The notes under the pieces were generated by a model that did no database searches, had not been told where the DNA came from, and worked only from the letters and a program-made list of their open reading frames with translations. A stretch of 64,000 nt of DNA from Planctomycetota bacterium (lineage in GTDB: Bacteria > Planctomycetota > UBA1135 > UBA2386), in the NCBI GenBank assembly GCA_020638655.1, contig JACKIC010000004.1, forward strand, positions 248,001-312,000, in the 5' to 3' direction. The translations under genes were made by a program, and so were the position numbers. This document shows positions 1 to 8,169 of this stretch, in pieces. The stretch's first letter is position 1; each line of letters starts with the position of its first letter.

Positions 1-1
1 G

Positions 2-3000
2 CGCGAGGCCGAGGTCGAGGCGGCGCTGCGCGATCTGCCGGCGCGCCCGATCGTGGCCGTCTGCTACGACAAGCGCAGCTCGTTCTACGCGCAGATCCTC
101 GGCCTGCGCCTGCATCGCCTGGGTGGCGACTTCCGCGGCCGCTACACCGTGCCGCACGAGTTCGCGCTGCCGGTCGCGCAGGCCGAGTACGTCGCACGTT
201 GGCAGGCCGACCGCGCCGGTGACACGCTGTGGGGCCGTACCAAGGCGCAGGCCGGCGCGATCGTCCTGTGGCTAGTCGACCGCTGCGGTCTGTTGGGCGC
301 CGTGGTGCTGTTCGCGCTGCTGCTGCGCCTCGCGATGTTGCCGTTCAGCTTGCTCGCCGAGCGCGACCAGTTCGCCCAGCGCCAGCTCGCGCCGCGGCTC
401 GCGGTGCTCAAGGAGCGCTGGCAACACGACCCGCTGGTGCTGCGCCGCGAATCGATGGCGGCGCTGACCGAAGCCGGCGTCTCGCCGCTGCGCAACCTCG
501 TTGGTGCACTGCTGCAGCTGGTGCTGTTCACCGCCGCGTTCGCCGGCGTCGACGCCGCGGCGGCCAGCGGCGCCGCGTCGCCGTGGTGGCTGGACCTGTC
601 GCAGGCCGACCGTTCGGGCATCGTGCCCGTGGCCTTCGCGGCCGTGATGTTCTGGTTCGTGCGGCTGCAGCAGCAGCGCCGCACCTGGCTCGTGCCGGCG
701 CTGTTCGTCGGCGTGGTCACCGCGCTCGTCTGGCAGTGCCGCGCCGGCGTGCAGCTCTACCTCGCGGTCAGCATCGCCCTGATGGGCCTGCAGACCGTGC
801 TGCAGCGCCGTTGGCTGGCGCGCCGCCACGGGCGACGCGAGCCGCGTCCGGCGCCTCGCCGCCTGGTGCCCCTGGCGCAGGCCGGTGATCATCCGGACCT
901 CGGCAACAAGGCCGTGCGCCTGGGCAAGCTGCTGCAGGCGGGCATGCCCGTGCCGCAGGGCTTCGCGGTGCCGTGGGGCGTCTCGCCGACGACCGAGGAG
1001 CTGCTGGCGGCGTGCCGCCGCGCCGGGATCCGCACCGCCGCGGTGCGCAGTTCGGCCGAAGGCGAGGACGGCGCCGAGGGCAGCATGGCCGGCATGTTCC
1101 TGTCCGAGCTCGACGTGGCCCCCGCGCAGCTGCAGGACGCGATCGCGCGGGTGCGCGCGTCCTACGGCGGCCGCCCGGGCGGCGTCGTGGTGCAGGCCTT
1201 CCGCCCAGCCGACCACGCCGGTGTGTTGTTCACCGTCGATCCGGCGCACGGCGGACGCATGCTCGCGGAGATGGTCGCCGGCTGCGGTGACGCGCTGGTC
1301 TCGGGCCGCGCGACGCCGCGCAGCTTCCGCTTCGGTCGCGTCAGCGGCCGCCCGGCCCAGCCCGAGGCGCCGCCGATGCCGCTCGCGCAGCTGCTCGAAC
1401 TGGGCCGCGCCGCCGAGCGCCTGTTCGGCCGTCCCCAGGACATCGAGTGGGTGCATGTCGCCGGTGGCTTCGAGCTGGTGCAGTCGCGCGACATCACGCG
1501 CCTGCCCGACGGCAGCCGCGGCAAGCCGGCGGCGATCGAGAGCGAGCGCCGTCGCCTGCTCGACATGGTCGCGACCGCGCCCGTCGACGAGGCCGTGCTC
1601 GTGCAGAGTGAGATCAGCGCGCTGCTGCCGACCCCGACTGCCTACAGCCTCGACCTGTTCGAGTCGTTGTGGGCCGCCGGCGGCAGCGTCGACCGCGCCG
1701 CCCGCGCCACGGGTTTCACCTACGAGGTCCGCGTCGACGCCGCGCCGCTGGTACTGACCGCGTTCGGCCGCAGCTACGTCGATCGTCGTCAGTGGCAGCA
1801 GCGCTGCAGCAAGCAGCTCGGCGCGATGGCCAGCTTCCGCATGGCCGCGGCCGGCAAGTCGATCGAGGAAGACTGGCGCGCCGGCCAGCCCGCGCAGCTC
1901 CAGCGCCTGCTGCTGCTCGAGGCCGTCGACGCACGTCGCCTCGGCGACGCCGATCTGCTGCAGCTCGCCGCCGACGTGCGCCGCACCTTCGTCGAGGAGA
2001 CCTACGTGCGCGCCGAGACCATCAACATGGCCGCCGAGTACTTCGTCGGCGCCGCCCGCAGCCGCGCCCAACGCGCCGGCCTCGACGCCGCGGTCGTGCT
2101 CGCCGATCACACCGGCACCGTCGTCAGCCGCGCCTTCTCGATCCTCGGCGAGGACCGGGCGCGCGAAGACCGCGTGCACGACTTCCTCGCCGCGTTCGGA
2201 CATCGCGCCGCGCACGACTTCGAGCTCTCCGAGGCGCGGTACGGCGAGGACTCGGGCAAGGTGTTCGCGATGCTGTCGCGTCGCGGCGGCCGGCACGACG
2301 CCGCCCGAGAGACCTCGCTGCAGACGCTGCCCAAGGTGCTGCAGGTCGCGATCGAGCGCGCCCGGCGCTTCCAGGTACTCAAGGAAGAGGCCAAGCACGA
2401 GGCGATGCGTGACCTCGCGGTGCTGCGGCGCCTGCTGCTGCAGATCGGCGAGCGCTTCGAGCTCGGAGCCGGCGTCTTCGATCTGTTGCCCGAGGAGGTC
2501 GCAGGCCTCGCCGACCCCGCGCGTCGCGAGGCGGCGCGGCAGAAGGCCGAGGCGCGCGCCGCGCGTCGCCGTCGTCTGCTCGAGGTCGAGCTGCCTGGTG
2601 ACCTGTCGGTGGCGGCGCTCGAACAGCTCGGGGACGCGGCGGCCGTGGCCACGGTCGCGACCGGGGAGTTGGCCGGCGCCTACGTCGCCGGCAGCCGCGA
2701 GGTCGTCGGGCGCGTGCGCGTGCTGCGCAGCGTCGACGAACTGCACACGGTCGTGCCCGGCGAGATCCTGGTGGCGCGCTTCACCGACCCGTGCTGGCTG
2801 TCCGCGTTCGAGCTGGCCGGCGGCCTGATCACCGAGGTCGGCGGCTGGTTGTCGCACGCGGCGATCCAGGCGCGCGAACAGGACCTGCCGACGATCGTCG
2901 GCGTGCCCGGCGCGTGCGGCGCGCTGCGCACCGGCGAGTTGGTGCGGCTGCGGCACGACGGCGTCATCGAACGGGTCGCCGAGCGTCGCCAGCCGCGGCG

Positions 3001-3256
3001 CAGCGTCGATCTGCCAGCCACCCTGGTGCTCGGCGAGACCCGGTGCAGCATCCGCCTGACCGACGTCGGTCCTGGCGGCGCGGGCATCCTGGTCGCGAAT
3101 CCCGCCGCCCTTCCGGAGGGCACGTTCCGCCTCGAGGTCGGCCAGGAGGTCGTCGAAAGCGCCGTGGCATGGCGTAATTGCACCCGCGCGGGGATCCGGT
3201 TCTCGGCCGTTCCCGCCGCACTCCGAAACCCGGAGACGAAGGCGGAAGTTCGTTGA
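2..3256 (+). CDS. YidC-like / RPH-like phosphotransferase / PilZ fusion protein (5' partial)
   Basis: The frame is open to the window edge, so the 5' end is missing and the GTG at base 53 is probably internal; residues here are numbered from it. Residues about 70-255 resemble the membrane core of YidC/Oxa1: hydrophobic helices, an RLAMLPF segment, a charged LAPRLAVLKERW loop and EAGVSPL. Residues about 275-490 are a PPDK/PEP-synthase-type ATP-grasp domain (GNKAVRLGKLLQAGMPVP, AVRSSAEGED, QSRDITR). A helical middle domain follows, with FGHRAAHDFELSEARYGED as in rifampicin phosphotransferases. The swivelling phosphohistidine domain has GGWLSHAAIQARE, with H935 the predicted phosphorylated residue. 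The last 80 residues look like PilZ (QPRRSVDL, then DVGPGGAG), a c-di-GMP-binding fold. There is no PEP-binding TIM barrel, so this is not PEP synthase. YidC topology would place the kinase and PilZ parts in the cytoplasm. The substrate is unknown. Confidence 0.8.
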   Translation, partial: REAEVEAALRDLPARPIVAVCYDKRSSFYAQILGLRLHRLGGDFRGRYTVPHEFALPVAQAEYVARWQADRAGDTLWGRTKAQAGAIVLWLVDRCGLLGAVVLFALLLRLAMLPFSLLAERDQFAQRQLAPRLAVLKERWQHDPLVLRRESMAALTEAGVSPLRNLVGALLQLVLFTAAFAGVDAAAASGAASPWWLDLSQADRSGIVPVAFAAVMFWFVRLQQQRRTWLVPALFVGVVTALVWQCRAGVQLYLAVSIALMGLQTVLQRRWLARRHGRREPRPAPRRLVPLAQAGDHPDLGNKAVRLGKLLQAGMPVPQGFAVPWGVSPTTEELLAACRRAGIRTAAVRSSAEGEDGAEGSMAGMFLSELDVAPAQLQDAIARVRASYGGRPGGVVVQAFRPADHAGVLFTVDPAHGGRMLAEMVAGCGDALVSGRATPRSFRFGRVSGRPAQPEAPPMPLAQLLELGRAAERLFGRPQDIEWVHVAGGFELVQSRDITRLPDGSRGKPAAIESERRRLLDMVATAPVDEAVLVQSEISALLPTPTAYSLDLFESLWAAGGSVDRAARATGFTYEVRVDAAPLVLTAFGRSYVDRRQWQQRCSKQLGAMASFRMAAAGKSIEEDWRAGQPAQLQRLLLLEAVDARRLGDADLLQLAADVRRTFVEETYVRAETINMAAEYFVGAARSRAQRAGLDAAVVLADHTGTVVSRAFSILGEDRAREDRVHDFLAAFGHRAAHDFELSEARYGEDSGKVFAMLSRRGGRHDAARETSLQTLPKVLQVAIERARRFQVLKEEAKHEAMRDLAVLRRLLLQIGERFELGAGVFDLLPEEVAGLADPARREAARQKAEARAARRRRLLEVELPGDLSVAALEQLGDAAAVATVATGELAGAYVAGSREVVGRVRVLRSVDELHTVVPGEILVARFTDPCWLSAFELAGGLITEVGGWLSHAAIQAREQDLPTIVGVPGACGALRTGELVRLRHDGVIERVAERRQPRRSVDLPATLVLGETRCSIRLTDVGPGGAGILVANPAALPEGTFRLEVGQEVVESAVAWRNCTRAGIRFSAVPAALRNPETKAEVR

Positions 3257-3288
3257 TGTGAGGCGCGCGGATTGTCGATAGGCGCGAC

Positions 3289-4194
3289 ATGTGCCGTCCC
3301 CTCGCGACCCTCATCCTGGCTGGCCTGACGATCGCATCGGTCGCCGATGCGCAGGCGCCGTTGCACGTGTCGTTCGGGATCTACTCGTTCAAGCGACCCG
3401 TCGACGTCTACAAGCAGTTCCGGCCAGCGACGGACGCGTTGGCCGAGAAGCTCAGCATCTATCTGGGCAAGCCGGCAACGATCGACATCATCGTCACCAA
3501 GACCTACGAGGAGTGCCTCGAGGACTTCGTCGAGGGCAAGATCGACATCGTGCGCTTCGGGCCAGCCTCGTACGTGCTGGCCAAGCAGAGCGAACCGCGC
3601 ATCCAGATCCTCGCGGCCGAGCGTGAGGACGCGCGCGGCGCGGGGCTGATCGTCGTGCGCGACGACAGTCCGTATCGCAAGCTCTCCGACCTCGTCGGCA
3701 AGCGCTTCGCGTTCGGCGACGAGCAGTCGACCATCGGGCGCTACCTGTCGCAGGCCGAACTCGCCAAGGCAGGGATCACCGCCAAGGACCTCGCGGCGCA
3801 CAGCTTCCTCGAGCGCCACGACATCGTCTTCAAGGTGGTGGAGCTCGGCGACTACGACGCCGGCGCCCTGCACGTCGGCACCTTCAAGGACCTCAACGCC
3901 AAGGCCAGTGACAAGCTGCGGGTCCTGCATTCGTTCGACAACGTCGCCAAGCCGTGGCTGGCGCGGGCGGAGCTCGAGCCGCACCTGGTCGATGCGCTGC
4001 GCAAGGCCCTGCTCGCGGTCGACGACGCCAAGGCGCTCAAGGCCCTCAAGGTGCCGGGCTTCGAACTGGCGAGCGACAGCGACTACGACCTCGTCCGCGA
4101 AGGCATGAAGTTGTCGGAGCAGTTCAAGCCGACCGTCAAGGCCGAGCCTGCGCCTCAACCAGAGCCGAGCCCCGCGCCGGGCAAGGGCCGGTGA
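3289..4194 (+). CDS. PhnD-like phosphate/phosphonate-type periplasmic binding protein
   Basis: A 301-aa protein with an N-terminal signal peptide (residues 1-22, ending ADAQA). The body matches the PhnD-type type-2 periplasmic-binding fold: VSFGIYSFKRP near the start, then DFVEGKIDIVRFGPASYVLA, LIVVRDDSPYRKLSDLVGKRFAFGDEQSTIGRYL, and DAGALHVGTFKDLN. In this family the protein captures a small oxyanion or phosphonate in the periplasm. The C-terminal 20 residues are Pro/Glu/Lys rich and probably disordered. No transporter permease or ATPase is adjacent. Instead the stop codon lies one base before the start of a membrane histidine kinase, so it most likely works as the ligand-sensing partner of that kinase rather than in transport. 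The ligand cannot be read from sequence. Confidence 0.8.
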   Translation: MCRPLATLILAGLTIASVADAQAPLHVSFGIYSFKRPVDVYKQFRPATDALAEKLSIYLGKPATIDIIVTKTYEECLEDFVEGKIDIVRFGPASYVLAKQSEPRIQILAAEREDARGAGLIVVRDDSPYRKLSDLVGKRFAFGDEQSTIGRYLSQAELAKAGITAKDLAAHSFLERHDIVFKVVELGDYDAGALHVGTFKDLNAKASDKLRVLHSFDNVAKPWLARAELEPHLVDALRKALLAVDDAKALKALKVPGFELASDSDYDLVREGMKLSEQFKPTVKAEPAPQPEPSPAPGKGR

Positions 4195-4195
4195 A

Positions 4196-6091
4196 GTGAG
4201 CCACAGCGGGAGCGCCCGGCTCTCGGTGGGCTCCGTCGACTGGCGGGGCGGCATCGCCGTTCGTCTGCTGGCGATCCTGTTGGTCGTGACCTTCGCGCTG
4301 ACGCTGATCGCCAGCGCCTACGAGTATCGGAAGGAGGCCGAGTCGATGACCGACCACCTCTACTCGTTCGCGCATTCGATGGCGCGGCAGGGCGCGCTGG
4401 CCTGTCCCGACCTCGTGATGACCAGCGACGAGCTGGCGCTCAAGCCCTACGTCGACGACTTCGTCATCGGCGAGCGCTTCGTCGTGCTCGCGGCGGTGGT
4501 GCGCAGCCGGGACGGCAAGGTGTTGGCGTGCAGTCCCCCCGGCGGCCTAGACCATCTGGACCCTGCGACGAAGATGTTCGAGGACTCGATCCTGATCGAG
4601 CGCGAGGGCGACGAGATCGGCACCTTCCGACTCGGCGTGACTCTGGAGCCGCTGCAGGCCGAGCTGCGCGCCAAGTGGTCGCGCATGCTGCTGCGCACCA
4701 GCATCGGCTTCGTGCTCGCCGCAGCCTTGTTCTGGCTGGCGCTGCGCCGCCTCGTGCTGCTGCCCCTGCAGCGCCTCGACCAGGAGGCCGACCGGCTCGG
4801 TCGCGGCGAGCTCTACGAGCCCGTGCGCGACGTGGGCTCGACCGAGTTGGGCCGGCTGGGCCGCACGCTGGACAAGATGCGCAGCAACCTGCTGCAGAAC
4901 CATCGTTCCCTGGCCGCGCAGAACCAGCGCCTGCTCGACCTCGATCGCCTGAAGACGCAGTTCCTGACCAACGTCAGCCATGAGATGCGCACGCCGTTGA
5001 CGAGCGTCCTGGGCGGTATCGAACTGCTCGCCGACGCGACCGACGAGCATGCGCGCCGCGAGACGACCTGCACCGTGCAACGCAACGGTGAGCAACTGCT
5101 CGAGCTCGTCGACCGCCTGCTCGACCTCGCCAAGCTGCAGGACGGCAACCTGTTGATCGCGCCGCGCGCGTGCCGGATCGACCGCGTCGTGCTCGACGTC
5201 GCCGAGCGTTTCCGGACGGCGGCTGCGGCGAAGGGCCTCGAGTTGCGCGTGGACTGCAGCGCGGTCGCCGACAGTGAGGTGATGGCCGACCCGGCGCGGG
5301 TGCGGCAGGTGCTGGCAGCGCTGACCGACAACGCGGTCAAGTTCACCGAGCGGGGCTCCGTCGAACTGACTGCGCGCTGGCGCGAGACCAAAGCGGGTCG
5401 CAGGTTCGTGGTGGTCGTCGCGGACACGGGCCCGGGGATCCCGGAGAGCTTCCTGCCGCGGCTGTTCGAGCCGTTCAGCCAGGCCGATGGATCGCTGACG
5501 CGCGCGCACGGCGGCACGGGCCTGGGGCTGTCGATGGCGCAGCGCATCGCCGAGTGCATGGACGGCAGCGTCGCGGTCGAGAACCGGCCCGGCGGTGGCG
5601 TGACGGCGACCGCGACGTTCGCGGTCGGTGCCGTCGACGCGGACGCCGCGGCGGCCGAAGGTGTGGTCGACCCGAGCCCGGCTGAGGCCGACGCCGCCGA
5701 ACCGTCTTCGCCGAACGCGGCCAGACCGCGCATCCTGGTGGTCGACGACGCCGCCGACAACCAACGGCTGCTGCGCGCCTTCTTGATCAAGGCGGGGTAC
5801 GAGGTCGAGCTGGCGAACAACGGCCAGGAGGCTGTGGCCGCCGTCGATGCGGGCCGCTTCGACCTGGTCTTCATGGACCTGCAGATGCCGGTGATGGACG
5901 GCGTCAGCGCGATCCGCGAGCTGCGCGACCGCAAACACACCCTGCCGATCATCGCCCTGACGGCGCACGCGATGGCCCAGGACGAGCAGGGTTGCCTCGA
6001 CGCGGGCGCCAGCGGCTACGAGACCAAGCCGATCTCCGGCAAGCGTCTCGTCGAAGTCGTCAAGAAGCACCTCGCCGTCGACGTCGGCTGA
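4196..6091 (+). CDS. Hybrid sensor histidine kinase with C-terminal receiver domain
   Basis: A 631-aa membrane-bound two-component sensor. It starts at a GTG one base after the PhnD-like gene, implying co-translation. TM helices lie at about residues 20-41 and 165-186 and bracket a roughly 120-residue extracytoplasmic domain. A HAMP-like linker follows, then HisKA (FLTNVSHEMRTPLTSVLGG, phosphorylated H262). The HATPase domain carries N (DNAVKFTERG), G1 (DTGPGIP) and G2 (GGTGLGLSMAQ) boxes. A receiver domain follows (RILVVDDAADN; phosphorylated D561 in FMDLQMPVMDG; ALTAHA; conserved Lys in YETKPI). There is no separate DNA-binding regulator next to it, so the signal must leave through an unlinked partner. 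The paired binding protein suggests it senses a periplasmic ligand. Confidence 0.9.
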   Translation: MSHSGSARLSVGSVDWRGGIAVRLLAILLVVTFALTLIASAYEYRKEAESMTDHLYSFAHSMARQGALACPDLVMTSDELALKPYVDDFVIGERFVVLAAVVRSRDGKVLACSPPGGLDHLDPATKMFEDSILIEREGDEIGTFRLGVTLEPLQAELRAKWSRMLLRTSIGFVLAAALFWLALRRLVLLPLQRLDQEADRLGRGELYEPVRDVGSTELGRLGRTLDKMRSNLLQNHRSLAAQNQRLLDLDRLKTQFLTNVSHEMRTPLTSVLGGIELLADATDEHARRETTCTVQRNGEQLLELVDRLLDLAKLQDGNLLIAPRACRIDRVVLDVAERFRTAAAAKGLELRVDCSAVADSEVMADPARVRQVLAALTDNAVKFTERGSVELTARWRETKAGRRFVVVVADTGPGIPESFLPRLFEPFSQADGSLTRAHGGTGLGLSMAQRIAECMDGSVAVENRPGGGVTATATFAVGAVDADAAAAEGVVDPSPAEADAAEPSSPNAARPRILVVDDAADNQRLLRAFLIKAGYEVELANNGQEAVAAVDAGRFDLVFMDLQMPVMDGVSAIRELRDRKHTLPIIALTAHAMAQDEQGCLDAGASGYETKPISGKRLVEVVKKHLAVDVG

Positions 6092-6110
6092 GCCGCGCGG
6101 CAGGTCTCGA

Positions 6111-6181
6111 CTGCTGGCTTCGATGCGGTTGCCGGCGAAGCGCCGTCGACCGATCCGGGCCAACCGCATCGAAGCCAGCAG
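6111..6181. repeat. Perfect 21-bp inverted repeat, candidate terminator hairpin
   Basis: Bases 6111-6131 are exactly complementary in reverse to 6161-6181, with a 29-base spacer. The element begins 20 bases after the kinase stop codon, where a terminator of the PhnD-kinase transcript would lie. No T-run follows, so a classical intrinsic terminator is not certain. It could instead be an mRNA-stabilising or mobile repeat. Confidence 0.7.
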
Positions 6182-6341
6182 TTCCCGGCGGGTCCTCCCG
6201 AAACGGGACGTCGAAGAGGTGCCGATGCCATCGCGCGCGCGATGCCGCGGTGCGAAGCGGCGCGCTCCAGGCTGATCAAGGGCTCGGCACTTCGATCCGA
6301 TTTCGGGGGCTCACCGGTGATTTTGCCGGAGGGGGACCTCG

Positions 6342-6674
6342 ATGAATCGATGGATGTTGCGGCAGCTCGCTGCCGCTGGCTTGGCGTTCGTGTTCGCGAC
6401 AGGGCTGTCGGCGCAGAAGCTCACGGTCGGGCCCACGGGCATGATCCCGGCGGGATCCGCAGTGACGCTCGAGTACTCGGACCCCAGCAAGGCGGGCCAG
6501 GACATCGTCATCGAGGTTAGCGGTGGGTTCCCGACGCCGAGCATCGAGAAGGTGACGATCCACCTCGATGCCGCGGGCAAGGGCCGGGCCACATGGAACG
6601 CCAACGGCGCGTGGCTCACGGCGGGCTTCAACGCGCCCGGCTGCAACGAGATCGTCAGGATGATCCAGCGCTGA
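6342..6674 (+). CDS. Small secreted protein of unknown function
   Basis: A 110-aa protein beginning MNRWMLRQLAAAG with a clear signal peptide ending near LSAQ (residue 25). The mature part is about 85 residues of predicted beta strand (LTVGPTGMIPAGSAVTLEYSDP, IVIEVSGGFP, IEKVTIHLDAAGKGRATW), which resembles a single immunoglobulin-like domain. It has one cysteine near the C-terminus. I recognise no family. It follows the 21-bp inverted repeat by 160 bases and is probably its own transcript; its end nearly meets the convergent sigma-factor partner gene at 6687. Confidence 0.65.
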   Translation: MNRWMLRQLAAAGLAFVFATGLSAQKLTVGPTGMIPAGSAVTLEYSDPSKAGQDIVIEVSGGFPTPSIEKVTIHLDAAGKGRATWNANGAWLTAGFNAPGCNEIVRMIQR

Positions 6675-6686
6675 TCCGGCGCGGAT

Positions 6687-7433
6687 TCAGCGGGCCAGCG
6701 CCTGCTGCAGGAAGGTGACGAAGATCTGTCGTTGCTGTTCGGCTTCCTCGCCCCTCAGGTGCGCATAGGACATGGCCTGTGCGCCGACCCGGAGGTGGCC
6801 TCCGATCACTTCGATCGCCGCGAGGCGACGCTGGGGCGACTGGTGGTCGTCTCCTGCGATGGGCGCCGCGGCTCGAATGTCGCCGGCGACCTGCTCGGGG
6901 CGCGCGACCACCGGGGCTGCGACGGCTTCGCGGGCGTAACGGAGCTGTTCGTTGGCCGCCGCGCGCAGCGGCGCCTCGGGGTCGTCGGTCAGCTTGGTGA
7001 GCGCCTTGATCGCGTAGTCACACTCGTTGACCAGCAACGTCATCGCGCTGAGCCTGGTGTGGTCTTCGTTCTCGGGCTCGACGCAGATCGCTACGGCCTC
7101 GCCGAAGCTCATGTTCAGGATGCTGTGCACGCGCTCGGTCCACAGGCCGCGGGCGAACCAGGCCACCGACGGCAGCGCCACGACTGCCAGCGCCGCCACG
7201 AGCAGCATCCGGCGCACGTGCCGCCGTGCCGAGGTTAGCGGCACGACGGGCGCCGCGCGGGTGGCTGCGACAGCAGCCGCCACCATCGCGTCGATGTTCG
7301 CGGCCGGCAGCGGCGCGGCCTCGTCGAGTTCGGCGAGCTCCCGCTCAGCTGCTGCCAGCTGCGCGGCGTCGGGTTCCAGGGACTCGAGCAGCGCGGCCCA
7401 GTCCTGGTCGAGATCGTGATCTTGGGGGTTCAT
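6687..7433 (-). CDS. Membrane protein partnered with an ECF sigma factor (candidate anti-sigma factor)
   Basis: 248 aa starting at the ATG at 7433, whose ATGA overlaps the sigma-factor stop. This overlap decides the start; the open frame further upstream lies inside the sigma gene. Residues 1-70 are acidic and helical (WAALLESLEPDAAQLAAAERELAEL); a single TM helix spans about 76-93 (MLLVAALAVVALPSVAWF); the remaining 150 residues would be extracytoplasmic. The order (cytoplasmic N-terminus, one helix, external sensor part) and strict coupling to a sigma gene fit an anti-sigma factor. The HxxxCxxC zinc anti-sigma motif is absent, so the assignment rests on context and topology. Confidence 0.65.
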   Translation of the reverse strand: MNPQDHDLDQDWAALLESLEPDAAQLAAAERELAELDEAAPLPAANIDAMVAAAVAATRAAPVVPLTSARRHVRRMLLVAALAVVALPSVAWFARGLWTERVHSILNMSFGEAVAICVEPENEDHTRLSAMTLLVNECDYAIKALTKLTDDPEAPLRAAANEQLRYAREAVAAPVVARPEQVAGDIRAAAPIAGDDHQSPQRRLAAIEVIGGHLRVGAQAMSYAHLRGEEAEQQRQIFVTFLQQALAR

Positions 7434-8077
7434 GCAGAGTCGAAACCCGCAACCTTGATGTTGGGGTCGGTGCCGAGGTCGTGGCCGCGCGCCCGCAGGG
7501 CGGAGATCAGGGACTTGCGGCCCTTCTGTCGCGACACGTAGATGGAGTTGGCGGAGGTGCCGTGCAGCGCGGCGAGGTCGGCTGCGGGTACTGCGTCGCC
7601 GGCGTCGAGGTCGGCCTCGAGGATGGCGCGTTGCAGGGGCGGGAGCTTGGCGATGCACGACCGCAGGTCGGCGATCAGGCGTTCACGTTCTGCGGGGGGC
7701 TTGGACGCCGCGCCGCTCCGGAAGACGTGTTGGTCGAGATCGGGAGTCGGCGACGAGCGCAAGCGGCGGCGCTGTTCGAGCACTCGGAGCGCGCAGTTGC
7801 GGGCGATCACACTGGCCCAGGCGCGCAGGGTGCCCTTGGTCGGGTCGAACCGTGGCGCAGCTTTCCAGATGCGCACGGTCATGGCGCTCATGGCTTCTTC
7901 GATCTCGTGATCGTCCAACACTCTGGCGAAGTCCTTGCGGAGGCGAGCCGCGATGATCCCGCTGTGGTCCAGCAACAGTTGTCGCAGCCCGTCCGGGTCC
8001 CCTCGGCGCAACATCTCGACCGTGCCGCTGTCGCGGTCCGGTCGAGGGTCGGGGGGGGTCGGATGGGCGGCGCTCAC
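7430..8077 (-). CDS. ECF-type RNA polymerase sigma factor
   Basis: 215 aa from a GTG at 8077. Region 2 is recognisable (GDPDGLRQLLLDHSGIIAARLRK, then DDHEIEEAMSAMTVRIWKAAPRFDP and GTLRAWASVIARNCALRVLEQRRR). After a short linker comes region 4 (LPPLQRAILEADLDAGDAVPAADLAALHGTSANSIYVSRQKGRKSL), whose helix-turn-helix would read the -35 element. Region 3 is absent, as in ECF sigmas. It is translationally coupled to the membrane protein downstream, which probably holds it inactive. Upstream, 92 bases separate it from the esterase gene on the same strand, so it may have its own promoter. The regulon cannot be read from the window. Confidence 0.85.
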   Translation of the reverse strand: MSAAHPTPPDPRPDRDSGTVEMLRRGDPDGLRQLLLDHSGIIAARLRKDFARVLDDHEIEEAMSAMTVRIWKAAPRFDPTKGTLRAWASVIARNCALRVLEQRRRLRSSPTPDLDQHVFRSGAASKPPAERERLIADLRSCIAKLPPLQRAILEADLDAGDAVPAADLAALHGTSANSIYVSRQKGRKSLISALRARGHDLGTDPNIKVAGFDSA

Positions 8078-8169
8078 TGGTAGTACCCGGGGATCTTAAC
8101 CAGCTCTCACCGGATGCTGCCCAGGACCCTGAAGGGGCCTTGCGAGCGGAGCTTGGGGCTCCCGTGGAC

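Noticed and set aside
272..2956. Long minus-strand frame opposite the YidC/phosphotransferase fusion
   Set aside because: A composition shadow; the plus strand carries all recognisable domains.
2..3256. Calling the first gene phosphoenolpyruvate synthase or pyruvate phosphate dikinase
   Set aside because: The C-terminal PEP-binding TIM barrel is absent and the middle domain resembles rifampicin phosphotransferases.
8051..8058. Run of eight G in the first codons of the sigma-factor gene as a phase-variation tract
   Set aside because: It encodes a short proline-containing stretch, is brief for slipped-strand control, and no second in-frame variant start was evident.
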